From: Methylobacterium sp. PvR107
GTDB taxonomy: Bacteria > Pseudomonadota > Alphaproteobacteria > Rhizobiales > Beijerinckiaceae
Direction of reading: 5' to 3'
NCBI RefSeq assembly: GCF_017833295.1
Contig: NZ_JAFIBW010000001.1
Coordinates: 6,252,001 to 6,316,000 of the forward strand
DNA: 64,000 nucleotides
A model generated the notes under the pieces. The model saw nothing but the letters and a program-made list of their open reading frames with translations. It made no database searches and was not told where the DNA came from. A program made the translations under genes and the position numbers. Shown one piece after another: positions 19,315 through 31,149 of this stretch (positions are counted from its first letter, which is position 1; every line of letters starts with the position of its first letter).

Positions 19315-19530
19315 GTCGGCTCTCTTCGAAGAGGGATCCGCCCCGCCGGCGCGATCGCCGCGGGGCGGGCCGAGTCATGGGCGAATACCGCCGAACCGGC
19401 CCTGAACCGGCCCGTTCAGCCCCGGTTAAACCGGCAGCTCCGTCCTGCGGGCAGACCGGCCACGCCGCTCGGGCTTTCGACAGGCCCGCCGGCATCGTGT
19501 AGAGGAAGCGCCTTCCCCTCGGAGGACCCT

Positions 19531-20943
19531 GTGCTCCACGTCTCGACTCGCGGCGAGGCCGCGCCGCTCTCGTTCTCGGACGCCTTGCTGGCGGGCCTTG
19601 CCCGCGACGGTGGGCTCTACGTGCCGCAGACCTGGCCGCAGATCGGCCGTCCGGAGATCGCCGCCCTCGCCGGCCGCCCCTACGCGGAGGCCGCCAAGCG
19701 CGTCCTGCACCCGCTGATCGACGGCGACATCGCCGGCCCGGATCTCGACCGGATGATCGACGCGTCCTACGCGACCTTCCGCCACCCGGCGGTCTGCCCG
19801 CTGACCCAGCTCGACGACAACCTGTTCCTGCTGGAGCTCTTCCACGGGCCGACGCTCGCCTTCAAGGACGTGGCGATGCAGCTGCTCGGGCGGATGATGG
19901 ACCACGTGCTGACCCAGCGCGGCACCCGCGCCACCATCGTGGGCGCGACCTCGGGCGATACCGGCTCGGCCGCCGTTGAGGCCTTCGGCGGGCTCGACCG
20001 GGTCGACGTGTTCATCCTCTATCCCCACGGGCGGGTCTCGGAGGTGCAGCGGCGGCAGATGACCTCGGTGTCGGCGCAGAACGTTCACGCGCTCGCGGTC
20101 GACGGCACGTTCGACGATTGCCAGAACCTCGTCAAAGCCCTGTTCCAGCACGCGGATTTCGCCGACGCGGTGCGGCTGTCGGGGGTCAATTCGATCAACT
20201 GGGCCCGGGTCGCGGCCCAGGCCGTCTACTACTTCACCAGCGCGGTGGCTTTGGGCTCGCCCCACCGGCCGGTCTCCTTCGCGGTGCCGACCGGCAATTT
20301 CGGCGACGTGCTGGCCGGCTGGGTCGCCAAGCAGATGGGCCTGCCGATCGGGCGGCTGATGATCGGCACCAACGCCAACGACATTCTGGTGCGGACCCTG
20401 GAGCACGGCGCCTACGCGCTGCGCGGCGTGGTGCCCACCACCTCGCCCTCCATGGACATCCAGATCTCGTCGAATTTCGAGCGTCTGCTGTTCGAGGCGC
20501 TTGGGCGCGACGCCTCCTCCCTGTCGCGGCTGATGGCCGGGCTGAAGCAGTCCGGCGGATTCTCGCTGAGCCCGGAGGTGCTGGCCACGGTCCGGTCCGA
20601 GTTCGACGCCGTCGCGGTGCCGGAGCCCGACGTGATGGAAGAGATCGCCCTGACCCAGGCGGCCACCGGCGTGGTGCTCGATCCCCACAGCGCCATCGGC
20701 GTGCGGGCCGGGCGGCGGCTCCTGGAGCAGGATCCCGCGACCCCGGTCGTGGCGCTGGGCACTGCCCATCCGGCAAAGTTCCCGGATGCGGTCGCCAAGG
20801 CCACCGGCGGCCTGCGCCCGCCCCTGCCCCCGCACCTCGCCGACCTGATGGACCGGCCCGAGCGCATGACCCGGGTGGAGAACGACCAGGCCGCCCTGGA
20901 AAAACTCATCCGCGAGCGCGCCCGCATCACGAGGGGTGCGTGA
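19531..20943 (+). CDS. thrC: Threonine synthase
   Basis: A 470-residue PLP enzyme converting O-phospho-L-homoserine to L-threonine. It starts with the typical VSTRG, has GPTLAFKDVAMQ with the PLP lysine K112, ATSGDTGSAAVEA (phosphate loop), the VPTGNFGDVLAG block and NANDILVR. Length matches the long (group II) threonine synthases of alphaproteobacteria. The start is GTG at 19531 with GGAGGA five bases upstream; the much longer open frame upstream crosses the proline-rich gene and is not used. The M16 peptidase follows on the same strand, an arrangement common in Rhizobiales. Confidence 0.95.
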   Translation: MLHVSTRGEAAPLSFSDALLAGLARDGGLYVPQTWPQIGRPEIAALAGRPYAEAAKRVLHPLIDGDIAGPDLDRMIDASYATFRHPAVCPLTQLDDNLFLLELFHGPTLAFKDVAMQLLGRMMDHVLTQRGTRATIVGATSGDTGSAAVEAFGGLDRVDVFILYPHGRVSEVQRRQMTSVSAQNVHALAVDGTFDDCQNLVKALFQHADFADAVRLSGVNSINWARVAAQAVYYFTSAVALGSPHRPVSFAVPTGNFGDVLAGWVAKQMGLPIGRLMIGTNANDILVRTLEHGAYALRGVVPTTSPSMDIQISSNFERLLFEALGRDASSLSRLMAGLKQSGGFSLSPEVLATVRSEFDAVAVPEPDVMEEIALTQAATGVVLDPHSAIGVRAGRRLLEQDPATPVVALGTAHPAKFPDAVAKATGGLRPPLPPHLADLMDRPERMTRVENDQAALEKLIRERARITRGA

Positions 20944-20962
20944 GCTTGGTGCGCCGGTCCCA

Positions 20963-20983
20963 CTCCCCCCTCTGCGGGGGGAG
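20963..20983 (+). terminator. Hairpin after thrC
   Basis: CTCCCCCC, loop TCTGC, GGGGGGAG: a perfect 8-bp stem 20 bases after the thrC stop. It is followed by G-rich rather than T-rich sequence, and its sequence also resembles the CTCCCC-type REP units elsewhere in the window, so it may be a repeat rather than a terminator. Confidence 0.45.
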
Positions 20984-21037
20984 GGGGGGCGCGTGCCGGC
21001 CCGGGACCGCCCATTACGCCGCAGCGACGAGCCGTCG

Positions 21038-22333
21038 ATGAACCAGCATTTCTCCACCCACGCCGCCTCGCCTTCCTTGCGCACGACCCGGCTCGACAAC
21101 GGCGTGACGGTGGTCACCGAGCCGATGCCGGGCGTGGCCACCGCCAGCCTCGGCGTCTGGGTCGGGGCCGGCTCGCGCAACGAGCGCGCCGACGAGGCGG
21201 GCCTGTCCCACCTCATCGAGCACATGGCGTTCAAGGGGACGCGGACGCGCTCGGCGCAGAAGATCGCCGAAGAGATCGAGAATGTCGGCGGCGAGATCAA
21301 CGCCGCCACCTCCACGGAGGGCACGAGCTACACCGCCCGGGTGCTCGGCGAGGATGTCGGCCTCGCCCTCGACGTGATCGGCGACATCCTCACCGATTCG
21401 GTGTTCGACGCGGGCGAGCTCGCCCGGGAGAAGGGCGTGATCCTGCAGGAATACGCCGCCGTCGAGGACACCCCGGACGACGTGGTCTACGACGCCTTCA
21501 CGGAGGCCGCCTTCCCGGACCAGCCGGTCGGCCGGCCGATCCTCGGGCGGCCCGAGACGATCCGGAGCTTCGACGAGGCCGGGATCCGCGCCTATCTCGA
21601 CCGGGAATACACGCCGGACCGCATCGTCGTGGCCGGCGCCGGCGCCGTGGCCCACGAGGCGATCGTGGCGGCGGCCGAACGCTATTTCGGCGCCCTCCCC
21701 GCAAAGGCCGCGCCGATGGCGGTGCCGGGTGTCTATGGCGGCGGCGAACGGCGGATGCCGCGCAAGCTCGAGCAGGCCAACCTGGTGATCGGCCTGCCGG
21801 GCCTGTCGTTCCGGGACGAGGGCTATTACGCGCTGCACATGTTCGCGCAGGTGCTCGGCGGCGGCCTGACCTCGCGGCTCTGGCAGGAGGTGCGCGAGAC
21901 CCGCGGCCTCGCCTACGAGATCCAGGCCTTCCACTGGCCGTTCTCGGATTGCGGCCTGTTCGGCATCGGCGCCGGCACCGCCGGGGCGGACCTGCCCGAA
22001 CTGATCGACGTGACGCTCGCCGCCACCGCCCGGGCGGCCCGGGACCTCGACGCCGTCGAGATCGCCCGCGCCAAGGCGCAGCTGAAGGTGTCGCTGCTCT
22101 CGGCGCTGGAGACGCCCGGCGGGCGCATCGAGCGCAACGCCCGCCAGATCCTGGCCTGGGGCCGGGTGATTCCCGCCGGGGAGGTGATCGACAAGGTCGA
22201 CGCCGTCACGGTCGAGGACGTCCGCGCCGCGGCGGCCGCGATGCTGCGGGGGACGCCGACGCTGGCGGCGATCGGCCCGATCCGCAAGCTGCCCAGCCTC
22301 GACAGGATCGCGGGCGCGCTCCGGGCGGCGTGA
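21038..22333 (+). CDS. M16 family zinc peptidase (processing-peptidase-like)
   Basis: A 431-residue member of the pitrilysin/MPP family. The inverted zinc site HLIEH is at residues 58-62, with the distal ligand E138 in LQEYAAVEDTPDD at the expected spacing. The C-terminal half shows the partner-domain block LGGGLTSRLWQEVRETRGLAYEI. Such single-subunit bacterial proteins resemble the beta subunit of mitochondrial processing peptidase and act as homodimers. Its physiological substrate is not known. It starts at ATG 21038; earlier in-frame codons would run into the thrC terminator hairpin. Confidence 0.92.
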   Translation: MNQHFSTHAASPSLRTTRLDNGVTVVTEPMPGVATASLGVWVGAGSRNERADEAGLSHLIEHMAFKGTRTRSAQKIAEEIENVGGEINAATSTEGTSYTARVLGEDVGLALDVIGDILTDSVFDAGELAREKGVILQEYAAVEDTPDDVVYDAFTEAAFPDQPVGRPILGRPETIRSFDEAGIRAYLDREYTPDRIVVAGAGAVAHEAIVAAAERYFGALPAKAAPMAVPGVYGGGERRMPRKLEQANLVIGLPGLSFRDEGYYALHMFAQVLGGGLTSRLWQEVRETRGLAYEIQAFHWPFSDCGLFGIGAGTAGADLPELIDVTLAATARAARDLDAVEIARAKAQLKVSLLSALETPGGRIERNARQILAWGRVIPAGEVIDKVDAVTVEDVRAAAAAMLRGTPTLAAIGPIRKLPSLDRIAGALRAA

Positions 22334-22634
22334 GGGCAACTTCGGTCGGTCGGCGCGCCACCGTCTGTGCGGGCGGAGCGAGGCACCCCAGGCTGGCGCG
22401 CGCCCTCAGGCTGGCGCGTCGCCCTGGATCGCTTCAGCTCCGCGCGCGATGACGGAGAGCTCCGGAACGGCCCCCCCCTGCCCCACGCAACTTGATTTGG
22501 CCGCAAAGGGGCGCGATCCGCGGGCGGTGGACCGGCCCCGGAGCGTGCTTGCCCCGGGTCAGGCCCGCGCCTATCGATCGAGGCCGCACGGGCGGCCGAC
22601 GCCGCTTCTCGCACGGCCGGAAGTCACGATACCC
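22334..22634. other. Spacer with an inverted REP pair
   Basis: It contains the paired repeat at 22361-22455. The ATG at 22449 that opens the long frame into the next gene lies inside this repeat and is therefore unlikely to be its real start. Confidence 0.55.
22361..22455. repeat. REP-like inverted pair, locus 1
   Basis: A minus-strand unit (22361-22392, reading cctggggtgcctcgctccgc) and a plus-strand unit (22422-22455, ccctggatcgcttcagctcc then gcgcgcgatgacgg) flank about 30 bases. The units match the family at 33193, 44532/44579 and 58081/58141, with consensus ctggattgcttcgctccgct followed by cgcgatgacgg. Confidence 0.7.
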
Positions 22635-25517
22635 TTGCGCATCCTCGCCCTCCTCCTGACCCTGGTCGGCGGCCTCGTCGGTACCCTCGCGCTGGGCGGG
22701 CCGGCCCGGGCGGTCGAGGCGGTGCGCGTCACCCTCGACGCGCCGGTGATCGATCTGACCACCGCGATCGAGCGGTACCGCTCGGACGGCGACCTGATCC
22801 AGATCTCGACCGCGCCCGGCAAGGACGGCATCGTCCGCCGCATCGTCGTCAAGGCGCGCGACGCCGGCGCAAGGCCCGACTGGATCGTGTTCGCGCTCAC
22901 CAACGACACCGACGAGCAGATCGACCGCATCCTGGTCGCGCCGCATTTCCGGCTGGTCGATTCCGGGGTGATCTGGCCCGATCTCGGCGGCTCGCGGATC
23001 GCCGCCATCACGGCGAGCCAGGGCATCCGCCCGGAACGCGACGAGAACCCGGAAGCCGACCAGTTCACCATCACGCTCGATCCCGGCACGACCGTCACCT
23101 ACGTCGCCGAGCTGCGCGGCTCCAACGTCCCCCAGCTGCATCTCTGGGACCAGGACGCCTACCGGCGGAAGGCCGCCGGCCTGACCCTCTACAAGGGCAT
23201 CATCATCGGCATCAGCGGGTTGCTGGCGCTGTTCCTGACCATCGTGTTCGTGGTCAAGGGCGCGATCATCTTCCCCGCCGCGGCCGCGCTGGCTTGGTCG
23301 GTGCTCGCCTATGCCTGCATCGATTTCGGCTTCCTGCAGCGGGTCTTCCCGGTCACCGAACTGGCCGAGCGGGTCTACCGCGCCTCCGCGGAGGCGGTGC
23401 TCGGGGCGACGCTGCTGGTCTTCCTGTTCGCCTATCTCAACCTGGCCCGCTGGCACGTGCGCTACAGCCACGTGGCGTTCTTCTGGCTCGCCTTCCTGGC
23501 CGGCCTCGTCGGGCTCGCGGTGTTCGACCCGCCGGTGGCGGCGGGCGTGGCGCGGATCTCGATCGCGGCGGTCGCCGGCATCGGACTGCTGCTGATCCTC
23601 TACCTCGCCGCCCATAACGGCTACGACCGCGCGATCCTGCTGGTGCCGACCTGGCTGCTGCTGGTGGTCTGGGTGACGGCGGCGGGCTTCGCGGTCACCG
23701 GTCAGATCGGCAGCGACCTCGTGCAGCCGGCGCTGATCGGCGGCCTCGTGCTGATCGTGATGCTGATCGGCTTCACGGTGCTTCAGCACGCCTTCGCGGG
23801 GGGCGGCCTCAGCCACGCCCTGGTCTCCGATACCGAGCGCCGGGCGCTGGCGCTCACGGGAGCCGGCGACGTGGTGTTCGACTGGGACGTGCCGGCCGAC
23901 CGGGTCTTCGTCGGTCCCGAGATCGAGGGCCAGCTCGGCCTCGCCCGCGGCACCCTGGAGGGGCCGGCCACCAACTGGCTCGGGGCGCTGCACCCGTTCG
24001 ACGTGGAGCGCTACTCGGCGGCCCTCGACACGGTGATCGAGGAGCGGCGCGGCCGCATCGTCCACGATTTCCGCCTGCGCTCGGCCGCCGGCACGTTCTT
24101 CTGGTACCGGCTGAAGGCGCGGCCGGTGATCGGCGCAGACGGCGAGGTGATCCGCGTCGTCGGCACCATCGCGGACGTGACCGAGATCAAGACCGCCGAG
24201 GAGCGCCTGCTCCACGACGCCGTGCACGACAGCCTGACCGGCCTGCCGAACCGCGAATTGTTCGGCGACCGCCTCGACGCGGCTCTGGCCTTCGCCAGCC
24301 AGGACCCGCGCCTCAAGCCCACCGTGATCGTGCTCGACGTCGACCGGTTCAAGGGCATCAACGACGCGATCGGCCTGTCGGCGGGCGATTCGATCCTGCT
24401 GACCCTGTCGCGCCGGCTCGGCCGCCTGCTGCGTCCGCAGGATACCCTGGCCCGGGTGGCGGGCGACGAGTTCGCGGTGATCCTGCTCTCCGAGCGCGAG
24501 CCCGACCGGATCCTGGCCTTCGCCGAGATGATCCGCCGGGCGATCGCGACCCCGATCACCTACGCGGACCGGGAGATCTTCCTCACCGTCTCCATCGGCC
24601 TCGCCCTCTACGAGGCGGGGGCCAACCTCAAGCGCGAAGAGGTGTTCAAGAGCGCCGAGATCGCCATGATCCAGGCCAAGCGCAACGGCGGCGACCGGAT
24701 CGAGGTGTTCCGGGCCCATATGCGCACCGACCGCTCGGACCGGATGATGCTGGAGAGCGACCTGCGCAAGGCGATCGAGCGCAATGAGATGCGCGTGCTG
24801 TTTCTGCCGGTGGTGCGGCTCGAGGACCGCACCGTGGCGGGCTTCGAGACGGTTCTGCGCTGGGACCACCCGAAGCTCGGGCGCATCCCCGCCTCGACCT
24901 TCCTGCCGCTCGCCGAGGAGAGCGGCTTCATCGTCAATCTCGGCATCTTCGCCCTGGAGCGCACCGCCCTCGAACTGGCGGCGTGGCAGCGTTCCCTGGA
25001 GGTCGAGCCGCCGATCTTCGCGGCCTGCAACCTGTCCTCGCGCCAGCTCCTGCGCCACGACCTCCTGCACGACGTGAAGACCGTGCTGGCCCGTTCCGGG
25101 GCGCTGCCCGGCTCGCTCAAGCTGGAATTCAGCGAGAGCCTCGTGATGGAGAACCCGGAATACGCCGCCCAGATGCTGGCGCGGATCCACGACCTCGGCG
25201 CCGGCCTGTGCCTGTCGGATTTCGGCACCGGCTACTCGGCTCTGTCGTATCTCCAGCGCTTCCCGTTCGACACGATCAAGGTCGACGCGACCTTCGTGCG
25301 CCAGATCGGAACCGGCCAGACCGCGATCCTGCGCTCCATCGTCCGCATGGCGAGCGAGCTGACCCTCGCCATCGTGGCCGAGGGCTGCGAATCGGAAGCC
25401 GACGCCCAAGCGCTGGCCGGTCTCGGCTGCGAATACGCGCTGGGTCCCGCCTTCGGTGAGCCCATGACGCTGCTGCAGGCCCGCCAGATCGTCGGAGCGG
25501 CCCCGGAAGCCGCTTGA
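22635..25517 (+). CDS. Membrane GGDEF-EAL protein with PAS domain
   Basis: About 960 residues. An N-terminal signal-type helix is followed by a periplasmic domain to about residue 180, seven or so membrane helices (about 186-385), a PAS-like sensor (about 400-510), GGDEF and EAL. The GGDEF signature reads AGDEF (609-613). The EAL signature reads ETV (738-740), and the DDFGTGYS motif is SDFGTGYS (861), so metal ligands for c-di-GMP hydrolysis are altered. It may be a cyclase or a c-di-GMP receptor rather than a phosphodiesterase. TTG at 22635 is chosen because the signal helix follows directly and the ATG at 22449 lies in a repeat; the start remains uncertain. Confidence 0.82.
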   Translation: MRILALLLTLVGGLVGTLALGGPARAVEAVRVTLDAPVIDLTTAIERYRSDGDLIQISTAPGKDGIVRRIVVKARDAGARPDWIVFALTNDTDEQIDRILVAPHFRLVDSGVIWPDLGGSRIAAITASQGIRPERDENPEADQFTITLDPGTTVTYVAELRGSNVPQLHLWDQDAYRRKAAGLTLYKGIIIGISGLLALFLTIVFVVKGAIIFPAAAALAWSVLAYACIDFGFLQRVFPVTELAERVYRASAEAVLGATLLVFLFAYLNLARWHVRYSHVAFFWLAFLAGLVGLAVFDPPVAAGVARISIAAVAGIGLLLILYLAAHNGYDRAILLVPTWLLLVVWVTAAGFAVTGQIGSDLVQPALIGGLVLIVMLIGFTVLQHAFAGGGLSHALVSDTERRALALTGAGDVVFDWDVPADRVFVGPEIEGQLGLARGTLEGPATNWLGALHPFDVERYSAALDTVIEERRGRIVHDFRLRSAAGTFFWYRLKARPVIGADGEVIRVVGTIADVTEIKTAEERLLHDAVHDSLTGLPNRELFGDRLDAALAFASQDPRLKPTVIVLDVDRFKGINDAIGLSAGDSILLTLSRRLGRLLRPQDTLARVAGDEFAVILLSEREPDRILAFAEMIRRAIATPITYADREIFLTVSIGLALYEAGANLKREEVFKSAEIAMIQAKRNGGDRIEVFRAHMRTDRSDRMMLESDLRKAIERNEMRVLFLPVVRLEDRTVAGFETVLRWDHPKLGRIPASTFLPLAEESGFIVNLGIFALERTALELAAWQRSLEVEPPIFAACNLSSRQLLRHDLLHDVKTVLARSGALPGSLKLEFSESLVMENPEYAAQMLARIHDLGAGLCLSDFGTGYSALSYLQRFPFDTIKVDATFVRQIGTGQTAILRSIVRMASELTLAIVAEGCESEADAQALAGLGCEYALGPAFGEPMTLLQARQIVGAAPEAA

Positions 25518-25583
25518 TCTCGTTTCGGCGTGGCGAATCCGGTATACTGTCGACCAACGATCAACGTGGTGGCAGGGGATGCG

Positions 25584-25997
25584 ATGACGCCCGAACAGAT
25601 CAGGCTGGTGCAGGACAGCTTCGCGAAGGTGCGGCCCATCGCCGGGACGGCGGCCGACCTGTTCTACGGCCGCCTGTTCGAGATCGCCCCGCAGGTGCGC
25701 GGCCTCTTCCCCGTCGACATGACCGAGCAGAAGCAGAAGCTGATGGCCATGCTGGGACTGGCGGTGGCCAATCTCGCCCATCCGGAGACCGTGGTCCCGG
25801 CCCTCCAGGACCTCGGGCGCAAGCACGTGGCCTACGGCACGCAGGCCGCCCATTACGAGCCGGTGGGCGCGGCCCTGCTGTGGACCCTGGAGCAGGGCCT
25901 GGGCCCGGATTTCACCCCGGAGGTGCGGGAGGCCTGGACCGAGACCTACGCGCTCGTCGCCCGGGTGATGCAGCAGGCGGCCGCGGAAGCGGCGTGA
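25584..25997 (+). CDS. Single-domain globin (Vitreoscilla-haemoglobin type)
   Basis: A 137-residue globin of the flavohaemoglobin/SDgb lineage. It begins MTPEQIRLVQDSFAKVRPIA, has LFPVDMTEQK for the CD corner and LGRKHVAYGTQAAHYEPVG with H81 as the proximal haem ligand and the Tyr/Glu helpers downstream. No reductase domain follows, so it depends on a separate reductase. Likely roles are oxygen binding or NO dioxygenation. ATG 25584 is preceded by AGGGG. The ferredoxin-reductase-like gene 500 bases downstream on the same strand is a conceivable but unproven partner. Confidence 0.88.
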   Translation: MTPEQIRLVQDSFAKVRPIAGTAADLFYGRLFEIAPQVRGLFPVDMTEQKQKLMAMLGLAVANLAHPETVVPALQDLGRKHVAYGTQAAHYEPVGAALLWTLEQGLGPDFTPEVREAWTETYALVARVMQQAAAEAA

Positions 25998-26089
25998 CTC
26001 GCCGATCGGTTTAAGGCTGCCTTAACCATGTCCGATCAAGCTCCTGTTGACGGATGGGCCTTTCAGCGCCCGCGCAGGGGATGGGTCGG

Positions 26090-26467
26090 ATGGCCGAGGC
26101 GGCACGGCGTTTTCAGCAGGCAGGCAGCTCTGACCTCGTGCGCCGCCTGATGGCCCGGCCGGTGCGGCTGGAGCAGCAGGCCCGGACCCGGCTGCCCCTG
26201 CCCGGCCGCGCGGCGCGCGCCACCGACGAATCCGTCGACGCGTATGCCGACGACCTCTCGGCCGAGGCCGACGAGGCCGACGAGATCGCCCGGCTCGAGA
26301 CCGAGCTGCAGGTGATGAAGGCCGTGCTCCGCGCCCAACGGCAGGAGGTCGAGGCACTGCGCGCGCAGCGCCAGCTCCTCACGGATTCCGCCCCGACCGA
26401 CGATGTCCGCGCGACCCGGGAGCGCTGGGCGGCCCTCGTCGACACGCTCCTGATCCGCGCCCGCTGA
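26090..26467 (+). CDS. Small coiled-coil protein of unknown function
   Basis: About 125 residues. The N-terminal part is basic (RRLMARPVRLEQQARTRLP); residues about 50-105 are strongly helical and acidic-then-mixed, with heptad-like leucines (ADEIARLETELQVMKAVLRA), and predict a coiled coil. No family is recognised. Start choice is open: ATGs lie at 26054, 26081 and 26090; the last has AGGGG nine bases upstream and is used here. It ends 29 bases before the next gene and may share its transcript. Confidence 0.55.
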   Translation: MAEAARRFQQAGSSDLVRRLMARPVRLEQQARTRLPLPGRAARATDESVDAYADDLSAEADEADEIARLETELQVMKAVLRAQRQEVEALRAQRQLLTDSAPTDDVRATRERWAALVDTLLIRAR

Positions 26468-26496
26468 TCCGTCACCAGGGCATGCGGGGGAGAGCC

Positions 26497-27420
26497 ATGG
26501 GGGCGCGCTGCTCGCTCGTCGTCAACGGCCGGTCGGTGCGCGTCTCGACCGGCGATACGCCGCTGGAGGCGGCGCTCGCCGAGGGCATGATCGCGCCGCT
26601 CCCGTCGCTGAACGGCATGCTGCTCGCCGGCCAGGGGGCCGTGGCGCCCTCCGGCCGCCGGCAGCCCGCCCGCCGCGCCCGCGCCGAAGCCCTGCGGCCC
26701 GCCCTGCCCGGCGCCCCGATCCAGGCCCAGGAAGAGGCGGCGGCAGCGCCCGTCAGCCTCCGCAAGGGCACGGTCACCGGGATCCGCCGGCTCAGCCCCG
26801 GCATCGTCGAAATCGTGGCGACCCTGACCAAGCGCCCGACCGGCGAGCCGGGCCACCAGGCCCTCGTGACCTTCGCGGGGATGCCCGCCATGACCCTGTC
26901 CCCGACGCTGCGGGTCGATGGCGCGGCCGAGATCAACGAGGCGGTGTTCCACATCCCCCGCGACCCCGAGGGCGATGCGGTCGACGCGATCCGGCTCGAC
27001 CAGCCCGTACGGCTGAAGGGTCCCGTGGGCCGGGGTCAGTACCGCCCCGGGGGCGGACGCCTCGTGCTGGTGGCGGCCGGCGCCGGCTTCGGCCCGATTT
27101 GGGCGATCGCCCGGGCGGCCCGCTACGTCGAGCCCGCCCGCGAGCTGGCGCTGGCGGTCGGCGCCCGCGACGCCCTCGACCTCTACATGCGCGAGAGCCT
27201 GGACTGGCTGCGCCGCACCGGCGTCGCCCGGATCGTGCTCTGCGCCGATCGCGGGCGCCAGCGGCCGCCGGACGTGCGCTCCGGCCCGCTCACCGCCCAC
27301 CTGCCGAGCCTGCGCGCCACCGACGTCGTCCACGTGGCCGGCGACGTCTCGACGGTGGGCGCCGTGCAGGTGCTCGCCGCCTCGGTGGGGGCGCGCTGCT
27401 ACCCGATCGTGCTCGACTGA
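26497..27420 (+). CDS. Ferredoxin-reductase-like protein (FAD/NAD-binding fold)
   Basis: A 307-residue protein. Residues about 5-50 (CSLVVNGRSVRVSTGDTPLE) look like the N-terminal half of a plant-type 2Fe-2S ferredoxin but lack its cysteine cluster. Residues about 90-190 match the flavin domain of the FNR fold, though the usual RxYS flavin motif is not evident. Residues about 195-307 form the NAD(P) domain, with LVLVAAGAGFGPIWAIARAA and a late HVAGDVSTVGAVQVLA. GGGGGAG precedes the ATG at 26497, five bases away. The alternative ATG at 26482 is less well placed. Redox partner and substrate are unknown. Confidence 0.68.
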   Translation: MGARCSLVVNGRSVRVSTGDTPLEAALAEGMIAPLPSLNGMLLAGQGAVAPSGRRQPARRARAEALRPALPGAPIQAQEEAAAAPVSLRKGTVTGIRRLSPGIVEIVATLTKRPTGEPGHQALVTFAGMPAMTLSPTLRVDGAAEINEAVFHIPRDPEGDAVDAIRLDQPVRLKGPVGRGQYRPGGGRLVLVAAGAGFGPIWAIARAARYVEPARELALAVGARDALDLYMRESLDWLRRTGVARIVLCADRGRQRPPDVRSGPLTAHLPSLRATDVVHVAGDVSTVGAVQVLAASVGARCYPIVLD

Positions 27421-27534
27421 CGGTCACGACGGCGCACGGCCCGCGGGCCGTTCCGCCTCGACGCGGGCGGGATCGGCTGATACCCGCGCCCGGACCTCCT
27501 CCCCGACCGTGAGCCGAGCGGATCCCGCGTCCCG

Positions 27535-28590
27535 ATGTTCCGCGTCCTCTGCCTCGGCTACAGCGTCACCGAACTGCCGGGCTATGTCGAGCGGGCGAAC
27601 GCCCTGGCCGAAGCCGAGGGGCGGCCGGTCGCGTTCCTGCGGTGCGGCTGGGGCGGCCACTCGCTGCCCACCCTCGCCTGCCTGATCGACGAGATCCTGG
27701 ACGCGACGCCCTGCGACCACGTCCTCCTCGAACTGTTCACCGGCAACGTCCGCTACTTCGACGGCGCGACGATGCGGGCCTATCTCGACGACATCCTCGC
27801 GGCGACCGCCCGGCGCGCCCTGCCCGTCGCCTTCCTCAACCTCCACCAGGGCGGCGTCGATTACGGGGCCGAGCCCGTCGCCGGCCTGCTCGCGGAGTAC
27901 CGCGCCCTCTACGGCATCCCGTCCCTCGACATCGCCGCCCCGGCGGCCGAGGCGGGCGCGGGGGACATCACCTATCTCCTGACGGACGGCACCCACGTCA
28001 CGCCGGCCGGGGCCGAGCTCTACGGCACCCTGGTCTACAGCTTCCTGCGCGCCCCGCCGCCGGGCCGTGCCTATATCGACCGGTTCCGCGTGCTGCCCGG
28101 CCGGTTCGAATCCCTGCCCCTGCGCACGCTCCCCGGCCTGACCTGCGGGTTCGAATCGCGGCGCAACGGCATCCCGCTGCAATTCCTGGAGATTCCGGAG
28201 GGCGGACGCGCCGAGATCCCGCTCGGGCATTCCCGGGACGTGATCGGCCTGCTCGTGACCTACGGGCCGCAGATGGGCACGCTGACGGTCGAGGATCCGG
28301 CGACCGGACGGGCGCGCGCGATCCTCGCCTACGACGCCTTCTCCTACTACACGCGCTCGGTCTTCCGCAGCGTCCGGTTTCCGGCGGCCCGGTCCCTCCG
28401 GGTCGCGCAGTCGGCGGACCTGCCGGACATCCCCCTGCGCAAGGGCGAGCCCGACCGGGGGCCGCGGCTCGGGCGCGTGTCGCACGTGTTCTGCCGGCGC
28501 AGGCTCGGGCTCGCCGCGCGCGCCGCGCTCCTGCGCCACCGGCTCCAGCGCGCTCTGCGCCGCGCGGGGTTGCGGCTCAGGGGCCGCTGA
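27535..28590 (+). CDS. SGNH/GDSL-like hydrolase with C-terminal beta domain
   Basis: A 351-residue protein. Block I of the SGNH fold is LCLGYSVTELPGY (Ser at about residue 10), block III-like ELFTGNVRYF carries the Gly-Asn pair, and block V is LLTDGTHVTPAGAELYG with the Asp-His pair. After about residue 185 a second, probably beta-rich, domain follows (GFESRRNGIPLQFLEIPEGG), ending in a very basic tail. SGNH enzymes remove acyl groups from sugars or lipids, so modification of surface polysaccharide is a reasonable guess. It converges on glgP with a hairpin between. Confidence 0.7.
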   Translation: MFRVLCLGYSVTELPGYVERANALAEAEGRPVAFLRCGWGGHSLPTLACLIDEILDATPCDHVLLELFTGNVRYFDGATMRAYLDDILAATARRALPVAFLNLHQGGVDYGAEPVAGLLAEYRALYGIPSLDIAAPAAEAGAGDITYLLTDGTHVTPAGAELYGTLVYSFLRAPPPGRAYIDRFRVLPGRFESLPLRTLPGLTCGFESRRNGIPLQFLEIPEGGRAEIPLGHSRDVIGLLVTYGPQMGTLTVEDPATGRARAILAYDAFSYYTRSVFRSVRFPAARSLRVAQSADLPDIPLRKGEPDRGPRLGRVSHVFCRRRLGLAARAALLRHRLQRALRRAGLRLRGR

Positions 28591-28606
28591 CGGGGGCGTG
28601 CCCCCG
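28591..28606. terminator. Hairpin between convergent SGNH hydrolase and glgP
   Basis: CGGGGG, loop CGTG, CCCCCG, directly after the SGNH stop and 18 bases beyond the glgP stop. It could terminate from both sides. No T-tract is present. Confidence 0.45.
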
Positions 28607-28623
28607 GGCGCGGCCCGAGACGC

Positions 28624-31149
<2,526 letters not shown>

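Noticed and set aside
22449..22634. N-terminal extension of the GGDEF-EAL gene from ATG 22449
   Set aside because: The ATG lies in a REP unit and the extension would bury the signal helix; TTG 22635 fits better.
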